A DNA stretch of 64,000 bases from assembly GCA_027339205.1 (NCBI GenBank), contig DAHWOV010000114.1, positions 1 through 64,000 on the forward strand, in the 5' to 3' direction. Positions 34,591 to 46,114 of this stretch are shown here, piece by piece. Position 1 is the first letter of the stretch, and every line of letters begins with the position of its first letter. The DNA is from JAJYVT01 sp027339205 (GTDB lineage Bacteria > Actinomycetota > Acidimicrobiia > Acidimicrobiales > RAAP-2). The notes below the pieces were generated by a model, which did no database searches, had not been told where the DNA came from, and saw only the letters and a program-made list of their open reading frames with translations. The translations under genes and the position numbers were made by a program.

Positions 34591-35808
34591 GTGGCGCGCC
34601 GCCGCGCCAACCGCCCGCCACCAGACGGCGAGACGTCTTCTCGCGCGCGCAGCCGTCTGCCGTGGCGGCGCGGCGCCGCGGAGGGCAGAGGGCGCCGCTC
34701 GAAGGAGGACGCGGCGTACGAGCACTCGGACGCCGCAGAGCAGGAGCGGGTGATCGTCGAAGCTCTCGCAGACCTGCGCGACAGGGACGTGCGGGAGGTG
34801 ATGACGCCGCGCACCGACGTGGTCGCGCTGACCATCCCGGTCTCCGCCGAGGATGTGGCGAACGCGGTACGAGAGTCGGGCCACAGCGCCTACCCCGTCG
34901 TGAACGGCGGGCTCGACGACGTGGTCGGCGTGCTCTACGTCAACGATCTGTTCCGTACCCGCCGCTGGCGCGGGGGCTTGTTCGGGCCGACCGGCGACCG
35001 CGCGCAAGAAGAGCTGCCCCTCGTCCCCGCGGGCCTGCCCTCGCCCGCAGCGACGGGTGCGTCCACCGACCATGCGGCGCCGCAGCGCCCCTCGGCGCCG
35101 CAGCCCCCCTCGGCGCCGCAGCGCCCTTCTCCTGCGAAGACCGCCGAGGGGCGTGAGCCCGCCGGCCTCTCGTCGATCGAGATCTCCCGACGGGTACGCC
35201 AGGCCTACGTCATCCCGGAGTCACGGCCCATCCTCGCCGCGCTCGTCGAGATGCGGCGACACCGGCGCGGGTTCGCGGTCGTCGTCGACGAGTACGGCGG
35301 CGTCTCGGGGGTGCTCACGGTCAAAGATCTCCTCGAGCCGATCGTCGGCGAGCTTCACGACGAGCTCGACGTCGACGAGGGACCGTCCATCGTCCGCATC
35401 GACAGCAACCGGTGGCTCGTCGACGGCCAGACCAACGTGGACGAGGTCCGCGAGCGACTCGACATCGACGTGCCGGAGGGCGAGTACGTGACGCTCGGTG
35501 GCTTCATCCTCGACGCGCTCGGGCACATCCCCCAGGAAGGGGAGACCGTACGGGTGGACGGCTGGGAGCTCACGGTGCACGAGATGGACAAGCGCCGCAT
35601 CGCGGGAGTGCTCGTTCGGCGCTCGGGCGACTCGGCCGCTGCCCCTGTCCGCGTCGCCCCGGAGCCGCAGGGGGCTGCACCTGCGAGCACAACGGCCCCG
35701 GACGACGAGCGGACCGGGAGCGGAACGCTGCAGGGAAGCGGGCAGGAGGAAGAACGCTCGTCCGGCACGAGCGCTGGACCCGGCAAAGGGCGCGGGGGGC
35801 CGGGATAG
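34591..35808 (+). CDS. Soluble CorC/HlyC-family CBS-domain protein
   Basis: A 405-residue protein with two CBS motifs and a C-terminal CorC_HlyC domain, but no DUF21 membrane domain. CBS1 starts at REVMTPRTDVVAL (about residues 67-80). CBS2 contains RGFAVVVDEYGGVSGVLTVKDLLE. The two are separated by an Ala/Pro/Ser-rich insert with an S-A-P-Q repeat (about residues 150-185), longer than the usual linker. The C-terminal FAD-binding-like domain has NRWLVDGQTNVDEV and EGEYVTLGGFIL. Basic N-terminal and charged low-complexity C-terminal tails are present. Relatives take part in Mg2+/Co2+ efflux or resistance. Confidence 0.9.
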   Translation: MARRRANRPPPDGETSSRARSRLPWRRGAAEGRGRRSKEDAAYEHSDAAEQERVIVEALADLRDRDVREVMTPRTDVVALTIPVSAEDVANAVRESGHSAYPVVNGGLDDVVGVLYVNDLFRTRRWRGGLFGPTGDRAQEELPLVPAGLPSPAATGASTDHAAPQRPSAPQPPSAPQRPSPAKTAEGREPAGLSSIEISRRVRQAYVIPESRPILAALVEMRRHRRGFAVVVDEYGGVSGVLTVKDLLEPIVGELHDELDVDEGPSIVRIDSNRWLVDGQTNVDEVRERLDIDVPEGEYVTLGGFILDALGHIPQEGETVRVDGWELTVHEMDKRRIAGVLVRRSGDSAAAPVRVAPEPQGAAPASTTAPDDERTGSGTLQGSGQEEERSSGTSAGPGKGRGGPG

Positions 35809-35844
35809 TAGTCTGTTCGCCTGCCGGGCATCGTCCCCCGGCGA

Positions 35845-35919
35845 CGGGCTGTGGCGCAGTTTGGTTAGCGCGCTGCGTTCGGGACGCAGAGGTCCCCGGT
35901 TCAAATCCGGGCAGCCCGA
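35845..35919 (+). tRNA. tRNA-Pro (anticodon CGG)
   Basis: A clear cloverleaf: acceptor CGGGCTG / CAGCCCG, anticodon stem CTGCG / CGCAG with loop TTCGGGA (anticodon CGG), and T arm CCCGG-TTCAAAT-CCGGG. CCA is encoded right after the discriminator A (35920-35922). It marks the left edge of the proposed ion/energy island. Confidence 0.96.
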
Positions 35920-36364
35920 CCACATTCTTTCTTTCTGTTCAACGGCTCTACCGGCCTTGCGACCGGTTCGCTTGCTCAGGGCCGTCGCGACCCTGTCGCG
36001 GGTGCTGCGGCGTCCGAACCCGCCCGCGAAGCTCGCTCCGAGGGTGCCGGCAGGCGGCTCGCCGCCTACCAGGAGCGCCACGCCCCCTACCGGGTCCTGA
36101 CCGTCGCCGCCCACCTGGCAACCAAGCTGGCCGCCCTGCTGGACCGGCCCGACAGCCTCCCGGGCCGCAAGGACCGAGTCGAGATCCTCGCCCTGCTCTC
36201 CGACCCGGCGACGGCGTCGACCCCGCAGGTCGTGACGGACACCTCGGCCCTCACCGGCGACGAGCGTCGCGCCTCAGCCTTCGCCGCGCAGGACGGCCCG
36301 GCTGCCGGCATTACCGGCACTCGTGCGCTGGTCCGCCCCGGCGCGCTGGTGCGACACTCGACTG

Positions 36365-38864
<2,500 letters not shown>

Positions 38865-38875
<11 letters not shown>

Positions 38876-38890
38876 CGAGAAGAGATGACG
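38865..38890 (+). repeat. 13-bp tandem repeat spanning the H+-ATPase stop codon
   Basis: AGAAGAGATGACG is present twice head to tail, with a third partial copy. The first copy holds the ATPase stop TGA and an overlapping ATG. Confidence 0.85.
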
Positions 38891-38910
38891 AGAAGGGAGC
38901 CACGGGCACG

Positions 38911-41289
38911 ATGAGCGCACTTCCGAGCAACGAGGGACCCCTGGCGCCGGACCAGCTGGCGGCGATGGACGCCTGGTGGCGGTGCGCCAACTACCTGGCG
39001 CTCGGCCAGACCTACCTGATGGAAAACCCGCTGCTCGAAGAGCCGCTCACGCCCGAGATGATCAAGCCGACCCTCCTCGGGCACTGGGGCTCCGCGCCGG
39101 GGATGAACTTCATCTACGTCCACCTGAACCGGCTGATCACCACGTTCGACCTGGACATGATCTACATCGCCGGGCCTGGCCACTGCGGCCACTCGATGAT
39201 CGCCGGCGCCTATCTCGACGGCACCTACAGCGAGGTGTACCCGAGCGTCTCGCTCGACAAGGGGGGGCTGGCGCGCCTGTTCCGCCAGTTCTCCTTCCCT
39301 CGCGGAGTGCCGAGCCACGTGGCGCCCGAGACCCCCGGCTCCATCCACGAGGGTGGCGAGCTCGGCTACAGCCTGCTGCACGCGACGGGAGCGGTGTTCG
39401 ACAACCCCGGGCTCGTCGTGGGCGCGATCGTCAGCGACGGGGAGTTCGAGACCGGCCCGCTGGCCGCCAGCTGGCACTCCAACAAGTTCCTCGACCCGAC
39501 CAGAGACGGTGCAGTGCTGCCGATCCTCCACCTCGACGGGTACAAGATCGCGCTGCCCACCGTTCCGGCACGGCTCGAACCCGGGGAGCTCGACGAGCTG
39601 CTCCACGGCGCGGGCTGGGAGCCGGTGACCGTCGCGGGCGACGATCCGTTGGTCATGCACCAGCAGATGGCCGCCGCGCTCGACCACGCGGTGTCCGAGA
39701 TCCGCTCGATCCAGGCACGCTGGCGCGCCGGCGAGGCGAAGGGGCGTCCGCGTTGGCCGATGGTGGTGCTGGCCTCCCCGGCAGGCTGGACCGCGCCCAA
39801 GACCGTCGACGGCCTCCCTGCCGAGGGGACCTGGCGCTGTCATCTCACCCCGCTCGAGCGGCCGCGGACCGACCCCGACCAGCTCGCCCAGCTCGAGACC
39901 TGGCTCCGCAGCTACCGCCCTGAGGAGCTCTTCGACGAGGCCGGCGCTCCCGTCCCCGAGATCCGGGCGCTCGCCCCCAGAGGCGCTGCCAGGATGAGCG
40001 CCAACCTGCACGCCAACGGCGGCACCCTCGCCCGAGAGCTCTTGCTCCCCGACATCGATCCCTACGGCGTCGCCGTCCCTTCACCGGGGAGCGTCGACGC
40101 CGAGGCCACCCGAGTCCTCTCGGCCTGGCTGCGCGACGTGCTCTCGGGCAACCCGGACCGGTTCCGGGTCTTCGGTCCCGACGAGACCTCCTCCAACCGC
40201 CTGAGCCACCTCTTCGAGGTCACCGACCACGAGTTCATGGGGGAGATCCGACCCACCGACGAGTCCCTCTCCCCGCACGGCCGGGTGATGGACGTGCTGA
40301 GCGAGCATCTCTGCCAGGGCTGGCTCGAGGGCTACCTGCTCACCGGGCGCCACGGCCTCCTCAACACCTACGAGGCGTTCGCCCACGTGATCGACTCGAT
40401 GTTCAACCAGCACGCCAAGTGGATCTCCAAGTGCAAGGAGATCCCGTGGCGCCGACCCATCCCGTCACTCAATTACCTCCTCACCTCCCACGTGTGGCGC
40501 CAGGACCACAACGGCTTCACGCACCAGGACCCGGGGTTCTTGGACGTGATGGTGAACAAGAAAGCCGAGGTCATCCGCATCTACCTCCCCCCCGACGCCA
40601 ACTGCCTGCTCGCCGTGGCCGCGCACTGCCTGGCGTCGCGAGACCGCGTGAACGCGATCGTGGCCGACAAGCAGGCAGCACCGGTGTGGCTCGACATCGA
40701 CGCCGCACAGCGGCACTGCTCGAGCGGCATCGGGATGTTCGAGTGGGCGAGCAACGACGACGGCGGGGAGCCGGACGTGGTCATGGCCTGCGCGGGCGAC
40801 GTCCCCACGCTCGAGACCTTGGCGGCGGTGGACCTGTGCCGGCAGCGTTTCGGCGACCTCAAGATCCGCGTCGTCAACGTGGTCGACCTCATGGTCCTCG
40901 AGCCTCCCGGCGAGCACCCGCACGCGCTCAGCGACCAGGACTTCGACGACCTGTTCACGAGGGACAAGCCGGTCGTCTTCGCCTTCCACGGCTACCCGTG
41001 GCTGATCCACCGGCTCACCTACCGGCGCACCAACCACGACAACATCCACGTCCGCGGCTACAAGGAGGAGGGCAGCGTGACCACCCCGTTCGACATGGCC
41101 GTCGCCAACGACCTCGACCGCTTCCACCTTGTCGCCGACGTCGCCGAGCGCGTGCCGAAGCTCGCCCCGCACGCGGCGTCGACCAAGCAGTGGCGTCGCG
41201 ACAAGCTCGCCGAGCACGAGCGCTACATCGTCGCCACCGGCGAGGACCTGCCCGAGGTGCGCAACTGGCGCTGGGGCGGGTCGAAGTGA
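38911..41289 (+). CDS. xfp: Phosphoketolase (xylulose-5-P / fructose-6-P)
   Basis: A thiamine-diphosphate enzyme that uses inorganic phosphate to split sugar phosphates into acetyl phosphate. It has 792 residues, the family length. It shows HVAPETPGSIHEGGELGYSL, the ThDP motif SDGEFETGPLAASWHSNKFL, and the C-terminal VTTPFDMAV with DRFHL. The usual GPGHGGPA segment reads GPGHCGHSM here, so a Gly and the following residues near the active site differ. The frame opens at an ATG at 38872 that overlaps the ATPase stop, but that part is a 13-bp repeat. I prefer the ATG at 38911. A phosphate transporter follows. Confidence 0.95.
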   Translation: MSALPSNEGPLAPDQLAAMDAWWRCANYLALGQTYLMENPLLEEPLTPEMIKPTLLGHWGSAPGMNFIYVHLNRLITTFDLDMIYIAGPGHCGHSMIAGAYLDGTYSEVYPSVSLDKGGLARLFRQFSFPRGVPSHVAPETPGSIHEGGELGYSLLHATGAVFDNPGLVVGAIVSDGEFETGPLAASWHSNKFLDPTRDGAVLPILHLDGYKIALPTVPARLEPGELDELLHGAGWEPVTVAGDDPLVMHQQMAAALDHAVSEIRSIQARWRAGEAKGRPRWPMVVLASPAGWTAPKTVDGLPAEGTWRCHLTPLERPRTDPDQLAQLETWLRSYRPEELFDEAGAPVPEIRALAPRGAARMSANLHANGGTLARELLLPDIDPYGVAVPSPGSVDAEATRVLSAWLRDVLSGNPDRFRVFGPDETSSNRLSHLFEVTDHEFMGEIRPTDESLSPHGRVMDVLSEHLCQGWLEGYLLTGRHGLLNTYEAFAHVIDSMFNQHAKWISKCKEIPWRRPIPSLNYLLTSHVWRQDHNGFTHQDPGFLDVMVNKKAEVIRIYLPPDANCLLAVAAHCLASRDRVNAIVADKQAAPVWLDIDAAQRHCSSGIGMFEWASNDDGGEPDVVMACAGDVPTLETLAAVDLCRQRFGDLKIRVVNVVDLMVLEPPGEHPHALSDQDFDDLFTRDKPVVFAFHGYPWLIHRLTYRRTNHDNIHVRGYKEEGSVTTPFDMAVANDLDRFHLVADVAERVPKLAPHAASTKQWRRDKLAEHERYIVATGEDLPEVRNWRWGGSK

Positions 41290-41429
41290 CCGCCGAGGGC
41301 ATCAACAGGGCGGCCCGCGCGGAGCACGCCTGAGGTCCGACCGGCAGGGGCTTCGCGTCATGGCATGCTCGCGGCCCGAGAGCCTGGACGACGAGCCGAC
41401 TGCGTCCGCCGGCCGCGCTCGGAGGCCCG

Positions 41430-42437
41430 ATGATCGTGTTTGCGCTCGGCGTGGCAGGTGCGCTGGCCCTGGCCGCGCTACTCGGCGTCAGCGACGCCCC
41501 CAATGCCACGGCCGCGCTGCTCGCCGCGCGCACCGGGTCCTATCCCGCCGTGGCTGCGTGGTCCCTCGCCTGGCACGTCGCCGGCGGGCTCCTTGCCGGC
41601 GTGGCGGTGGCACGCACGGTCGCCGGGATCGTGCACGTCGGGTCAGAGGCGATCGTCCCGGTGATGGCAGCGGCCAGCCTCGCAGCTGTCGGCTTCACCT
41701 GGGCGACCACCCGCAGCGGCCTGCCGACCAGCGCGAGCGTGGGGCTCGTCGGAGGGCTCGCAGGTGCCGGGTTGGCAGCCGGCGGCGCAAGGGACGTGCA
41801 ATGGGGCGGGCTCGCAGGGGTCCGGCCCATCGGCGTGCTCGGCGTGCTGATCGGCATCCTCTTGGCGCCGCTGCTCGCAGCAGCCGCGGCGGGGATCGTG
41901 GACCAGCTCGCCCGCCGGATGGCCTTCCGCCTTCCGCGGTCGGCCAGGCGGCAGCTGCACGGGGGACTGTGGGTGGCCTCGGCGGCCGTCGCCGTCGCCG
42001 ACGGGACGAACGACGGGCAGAAGGCGATGGGCGTCCTCGCCTTGGTCGTCTCCGGCTCGGGATCGCTCGCTGGCGCCGGTGGCGTCGCGCCGTGGGAGCG
42101 GGTGTCGTGCGCGCTCATCCTGGGTGCCTTCACCGTGATCGGAGGACGCAGGGTGGTCGCACGCGTCGCGCACGGCCTGGCGCGCGGAGGGGCGGTCGAC
42201 GACCTCGCAGCGCAGCTCGCGTCGGCTGGCGTCATCCTGGCGGCCGCCGCTGTCGGGCTGCCGCTCTCCACCTCCACCGTGGTCACCTCGGGGATGGTCG
42301 GAGCAGGGGTGTCCGGGCGACGCCGGCACGTGCGCTGGGCCGGCGTAGCCCGCATCTTCGTGGTCTGGGCACTGACGGTGCCGGCATGCGCCGTCATCGG
42401 GGCCGGCGCGTTCGAGGTGCTCCGGAGGATCCCGTGA
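41430..42437 (+). CDS. PiT-family inorganic phosphate transporter
   Basis: A low-affinity, cation-coupled phosphate importer of 335 residues, nearly all membrane helices. The two PiT signatures are GVSDAPNATAAL near the N-terminus and VADGTNDGQKAMG in the middle, an inverted duplication. GLPLSTSTVVTSGMVGAGVS is the second half of the internal repeat. GGAGG lies 4 nt before the ATG. It is coupled by GTGA to the DUF47 gene, as is usual for Pit-DUF47 pairs, and follows the phosphate-consuming phosphoketolase. Confidence 0.94.
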   Translation: MIVFALGVAGALALAALLGVSDAPNATAALLAARTGSYPAVAAWSLAWHVAGGLLAGVAVARTVAGIVHVGSEAIVPVMAAASLAAVGFTWATTRSGLPTSASVGLVGGLAGAGLAAGGARDVQWGGLAGVRPIGVLGVLIGILLAPLLAAAAAGIVDQLARRMAFRLPRSARRQLHGGLWVASAAVAVADGTNDGQKAMGVLALVVSGSGSLAGAGGVAPWERVSCALILGAFTVIGGRRVVARVAHGLARGGAVDDLAAQLASAGVILAAAAVGLPLSTSTVVTSGMVGAGVSGRRRHVRWAGVARIFVVWALTVPACAVIGAGAFEVLRRIP

Positions 42438-43069
42438 GCGCGAAGCAGGGGCGGCACCACAGGTTCCGGCGGATCTTCCTGGAGGCGGCGCCCGACGTCG
42501 TCGGGCTGCTCGTGGCGCAGGGCGAGATCAGCACGGCGGCCACCGCCGCGTTCCTCGAGTGGTCCGAGGGGGGCGGGGACGGCGGTGCAACCCTCACGAC
42601 ACTCGAGCACCGGGCGGACGAGGCACGCCGGACGCTCCTGGCCGCGCTGCGCTCAGCGCTCGCAACCCCGATCGACCAGGAAGACCTCTACATCCTCTCG
42701 GAGCGATGCGACCGGGTCGTGAACGCGGTCCGGGACATCGCCGTCGAGGCCGAGGCGCTCGCGTGGAAGCCCGACCAGCATGCTGCGCTGATGGCCGGAC
42801 ATCTCCACGCCGGCATGATGGCGCTGGTGGACGGGTTCGCGAACCTCCGCCACGACTTCGACAAGGCGGGGGTCGCCGCCGATCGGGCGAGGGCACAGGC
42901 CCGGACGGTGGTGCGGCGGTACCGGGACGCCATCGCCGACGTCTACCTGTCGGAGGACCTCCAGGCGGCCGTGATCGGCCGCGAGCTCTACCGGCCGTAC
43001 GCACGGGCGGCGGACCGCCTGGAGGCGGTCGCGGACCGCCTGTGGTACGTGGTGCTCGCCGACGTCTGA
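42434..43069 (+). CDS. DUF47 (PhoU-like) accessory protein of the Pit transporter
   Basis: A 211-residue all-helical protein. LTTLEHRADEARRTLLAAL and SERCDRVVNAVRDIA carry the acidic metal-site pattern E-x-x-A-D and D-x-x-x-x found in PhoU/DUF47. It probably regulates or gates the transporter encoded just upstream, whose stop it overlaps (GTGA). Its own stop lies in a 22-bp direct repeat. Confidence 0.92.
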   Translation: MSAKQGRHHRFRRIFLEAAPDVVGLLVAQGEISTAATAAFLEWSEGGGDGGATLTTLEHRADEARRTLLAALRSALATPIDQEDLYILSERCDRVVNAVRDIAVEAEALAWKPDQHAALMAGHLHAGMMALVDGFANLRHDFDKAGVAADRARAQARTVVRRYRDAIADVYLSEDLQAAVIGRELYRPYARAADRLEAVADRLWYVVLADV

Positions 43070-43110
43070 GCGGCGTGCTCGCCGGCTCCTGAGCGGCGTG
43101 CTCGCCGGCT
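43066..43110 (+). repeat. 22-bp direct repeat spanning the DUF47 stop codon
   Basis: CTGAGCGGCGTGCTCGCCGG plus CT occurs at 43066-43087 and 43089-43110. The TGA in the first copy is the DUF47 stop; the second copy is purely intergenic. Confidence 0.85.
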
Positions 43111-43198
43111 TCCACCTTCGCCTTGGCCGCCCCACCTCCCGCGCGTTCGCGGGCTTTCGGCCCTGGCCGGACGACCGTGTCGGGATCCACACTGCGGT

Positions 43199-46114
43199 GT
43201 GGGGATCGGCACGGGCACCGGCACCGGGAGTGGCACGGGCACCGGCACCGGGATCGGCACGGGCACCGACGAGGAATGGCGCGCGACCGGGCGCACATCA
43301 GGCCCGGCGCGCTCCCTCACGTCTCTCGGCGCCGATGAGGCCCTCGCCGCCCTCGACAGCTCGCGCCGTGGGCTCACGCAAGACGCGGTCGCCGCGCGCC
43401 GGGCCACCTCGGGTCGCAACGTGCTGCCTCCGCCGCCGCGCCGGCCGGTGCTCGCAGAGATCGCGGCCCAGTTCACCAACATGTTCGCCGTCATCCTGGT
43501 GGTGGCAGCGGGGCTCACCTTCCTCACCTACCTGCTCTCCACCCCGCGCGACCCGGCCAACCTCGAGCTCACGTTCGGGATCCTGGCCGTCGTGGTGCTC
43601 AACGCGGCGATCGGCTTCGCCCAGGAGCACGCGGCGGAGCGAACGGCCGAGACGCTCCAGAGCATGCTGCCCCACACCGCCCGGGCGCTGCGCGCCGGAC
43701 AGCTCACCGAGCTGGGGGTCGACGAGCTGGTCCCCGGCGACCTGGTGGTGCTCGAAGCCGGCGACGCCGTGCCGGCCGACGGCCGGGTCGTCGAAGCCCA
43801 CGAGCTGGCCGTCGACATGGCCGCGCTCACCGGGGAGAGCCAGCCGGTCAGCCGGACCGACCAGCCGGTGGAGCCCGGCACGGCGCCGCTCGACGCCCGC
43901 AACTGCGTGTTCATGGGCACCTCGGTCGTGCGCGGCTCCGCCAAGGCCGCCGTCTTCGCCACCGGGACCGCCACCGAGATCGGCCGCGTCTACCGGCTGA
44001 CCGCCGAGCAGCCCCCCGAGCCGAGCCCGCTCCAGCGCCAGGTCGCCGACATGGCCCGGCGGGTGGCCGCGATCGCCATCGCCGTGGGCGCCCTCGTCTT
44101 CGCCCTGCGCATCCTCACCGGCAACGCCGCGGTCGACTCCTTCGTCTTCGCCCTGGCGGTGATGGTGGCACTCGTGCCCGAGGGGCTCCCTGCCACCCTC
44201 TCGGTCTCCCTCGCCGTCGGGGTGCGGCGCATGGCGGCGCGCCAGGCGCTCATCAAGCGGCTCGCCGCCGTGGAGGCACTCGGATCCACGACGGTGATCT
44301 GCACCGACAAGACCGGCACCCTCACCAAGGCGGAGATGACCACCCAGCAGGTCTACGCCTCGGGCCACGTCCACCGCGTGAGCGGGGTGGGCTACGAGCC
44401 GGTCGGTCGAGTGGAGGATCCCGAGCCGATCCTCGGGGTGCTCCGTGCCGGTGCGCTGTGCACCGACGCGCGCATCTTGCCGCCGTCGGGTCGGGAGGAC
44501 TGGCGGGTGCTCGGCGACACCACCGAGGGAGCCATCGTGGTGGCGGCCATGAAGGCGGGCCTCGACCTCGATGCCGAGTCCGCGCTGACGCCGCGCGTCG
44601 GCGTCTTCCCCTTCGACCCGGACCGCAAGCTCATGACCACGCTGCACCGGACCCCCGACGGGGTCGTGGCCCACGTGAAGGGGTCCCCGCAGGCCGTGCT
44701 CGAGCGCTCCGTCTCTGCCGAGTGGGACGGGCGGACCGTGCCGCTCGACGACGGGCTGCGCCGGCAGATCGCCGCGGCCAACGACGCGATGGCCCACCAG
44801 GGGCTGCGGGTCCTCGCCGTCGCCGACAAGGCGCTGCGCGACGCGAAGGCGGCCCAGGACGACGCCGAGTCGGGTCTCAGCTTCCTCGGGCTGATCGGGA
44901 TGGCCGACCCGCCGCGACCCGAGGTCAGCGCGGCGGTCGAGGCCTGCCACCGTGCGGGGATCGCGATCATCATGGTCACCGGCGACTACGGGCTCACCGC
45001 CGAGACGGTGGCCCGCCGGGTGGGCATCATCGCTGCTGGGCCGGCCCGGGTGGTCACCGGGGCCGAGCTGGACGCGATGGACGACGACTCCCTGTCGTCG
45101 TTGCTCGGCGGGGGCGAGCAGCTGATCTTCGCCCGGGTGCGCCCCGAGCACAAGATGCGCATCGTCTCGGCGCTCGAGAGCCGGGGCGAGGTCGTGGCCG
45201 TCACCGGCGACGGGGTCAACGACGCGCCCGCGCTGAAGAGGGCGAGCGTCGGCGTGGCCATGGGACGCAGCGGCACCGACGTGGCACGGGCGGCGGCGGT
45301 GATGGTCCTGCTAGACGACTCCTTCGCCTCGATCGCCGCGGCCGTCGAGCTCGGGCGGTCCGTCTACCAGAACATCCGCCACATGCTCGCCTACATCTTC
45401 AGCCACAACCTCGCAGAGCTGGCACCGATCCTCGTCGCCGTCTTCGTCGGCTTCCCCTTGGTGCCGATCAACGCGCTCCAGGTGCTCTCGATCGACCTCG
45501 GCTCCGACGTGCTCCCGGGCATGGCACTGGGCATCGAACGGCCCGAGCCCGGCACCATGGACCGTCCGCCACGCCCCACCACCGAGCACCTCTTCTCCTG
45601 GGAGGTGGTGCGCAGGTTCCTGTTCCTCGGGACGATCGAGTCGGCCGGCGTCGTCTTCGCCTTCTTCTGGCGGATCCATTCCGCCCACCTGCCCTACTCG
45701 GCGTTCACCTCGTCGAACCCCACCTACCGGGAGGCCCTCACCATGACCCAGGTCGGCATCATCATCAGCCAGTTCTTCAACATGTTCGCCGTGCGCAGCG
45801 ACCGCCAGAGCGTCCTTCGGATCGGGCTGCTCTCGAACCGGCCCCTCCTCGGCGCGGCCGTCGTCGACGTGGTCATCGCGGTGGCCGTCAGCTACGTCCC
45901 GGCCCTCCAGGCGCTCTTCCACACCGCTCCCCTCCGGCTCTCGGACTGGCTGGTCCTGACCGGCTTCGGTGCGCTGCTCCTCCTCGCCGACGAGGCGCGC
46001 AAGGCGTCGCACCGCCGTACCGGGAGGCGCCGCTGCGTCTCCGGGCACTCCGGCGGGGGCCCGCCCACCGCCCCGAGCCGCTCCACCGCCCTCGCACACG
46101 ACCTGGAGGCCTGA
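43199..46114 (+). CDS. Type II (SERCA/Na,K-like) cation-transporting P-type ATPase
   Basis: A 971-residue pump. It shows ALTGESQPV (actuator), ALVPEGLPATLSVSLAVGV (the PEGL of type II pumps), ICTDKTGTLTKAEM (Asp near residue 369), hinge VTGDGVNDAPALKRASVG, and a C-terminal group of four helices. M5 has SHNLAEL and M6 has SIDLGSDVLPG. The latter resembles IDLGTD of Na,K/H,K pumps more than the NLVTDGLP of Ca2+ pumps, so the ion is uncertain. The first 25 residues are a Gly-Thr repeat from a 24-bp DNA repeat, and the GTG start within it is doubtful. The stop overlaps the next ATG (TGATG). Confidence 0.93.
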   Translation: MGIGTGTGTGSGTGTGTGIGTGTDEEWRATGRTSGPARSLTSLGADEALAALDSSRRGLTQDAVAARRATSGRNVLPPPPRRPVLAEIAAQFTNMFAVILVVAAGLTFLTYLLSTPRDPANLELTFGILAVVVLNAAIGFAQEHAAERTAETLQSMLPHTARALRAGQLTELGVDELVPGDLVVLEAGDAVPADGRVVEAHELAVDMAALTGESQPVSRTDQPVEPGTAPLDARNCVFMGTSVVRGSAKAAVFATGTATEIGRVYRLTAEQPPEPSPLQRQVADMARRVAAIAIAVGALVFALRILTGNAAVDSFVFALAVMVALVPEGLPATLSVSLAVGVRRMAARQALIKRLAAVEALGSTTVICTDKTGTLTKAEMTTQQVYASGHVHRVSGVGYEPVGRVEDPEPILGVLRAGALCTDARILPPSGREDWRVLGDTTEGAIVVAAMKAGLDLDAESALTPRVGVFPFDPDRKLMTTLHRTPDGVVAHVKGSPQAVLERSVSAEWDGRTVPLDDGLRRQIAAANDAMAHQGLRVLAVADKALRDAKAAQDDAESGLSFLGLIGMADPPRPEVSAAVEACHRAGIAIIMVTGDYGLTAETVARRVGIIAAGPARVVTGAELDAMDDDSLSSLLGGGEQLIFARVRPEHKMRIVSALESRGEVVAVTGDGVNDAPALKRASVGVAMGRSGTDVARAAAVMVLLDDSFASIAAAVELGRSVYQNIRHMLAYIFSHNLAELAPILVAVFVGFPLVPINALQVLSIDLGSDVLPGMALGIERPEPGTMDRPPRPTTEHLFSWEVVRRFLFLGTIESAGVVFAFFWRIHSAHLPYSAFTSSNPTYREALTMTQVGIIISQFFNMFAVRSDRQSVLRIGLLSNRPLLGAAVVDVVIAVAVSYVPALQALFHTAPLRLSDWLVLTGFGALLLLADEARKASHRRTGRRRCVSGHSGGGPPTAPSRSTALAHDLEA
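43208..43267 (+). repeat. 24-bp coding tandem repeat, 2.5 copies
   Basis: Units of GGCACGGGCACCGGCACCGG plus four bases encode the Gly-Thr-rich leader of the type II ATPase. The true ATPase homology starts about 45 residues later. Confidence 0.85.
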
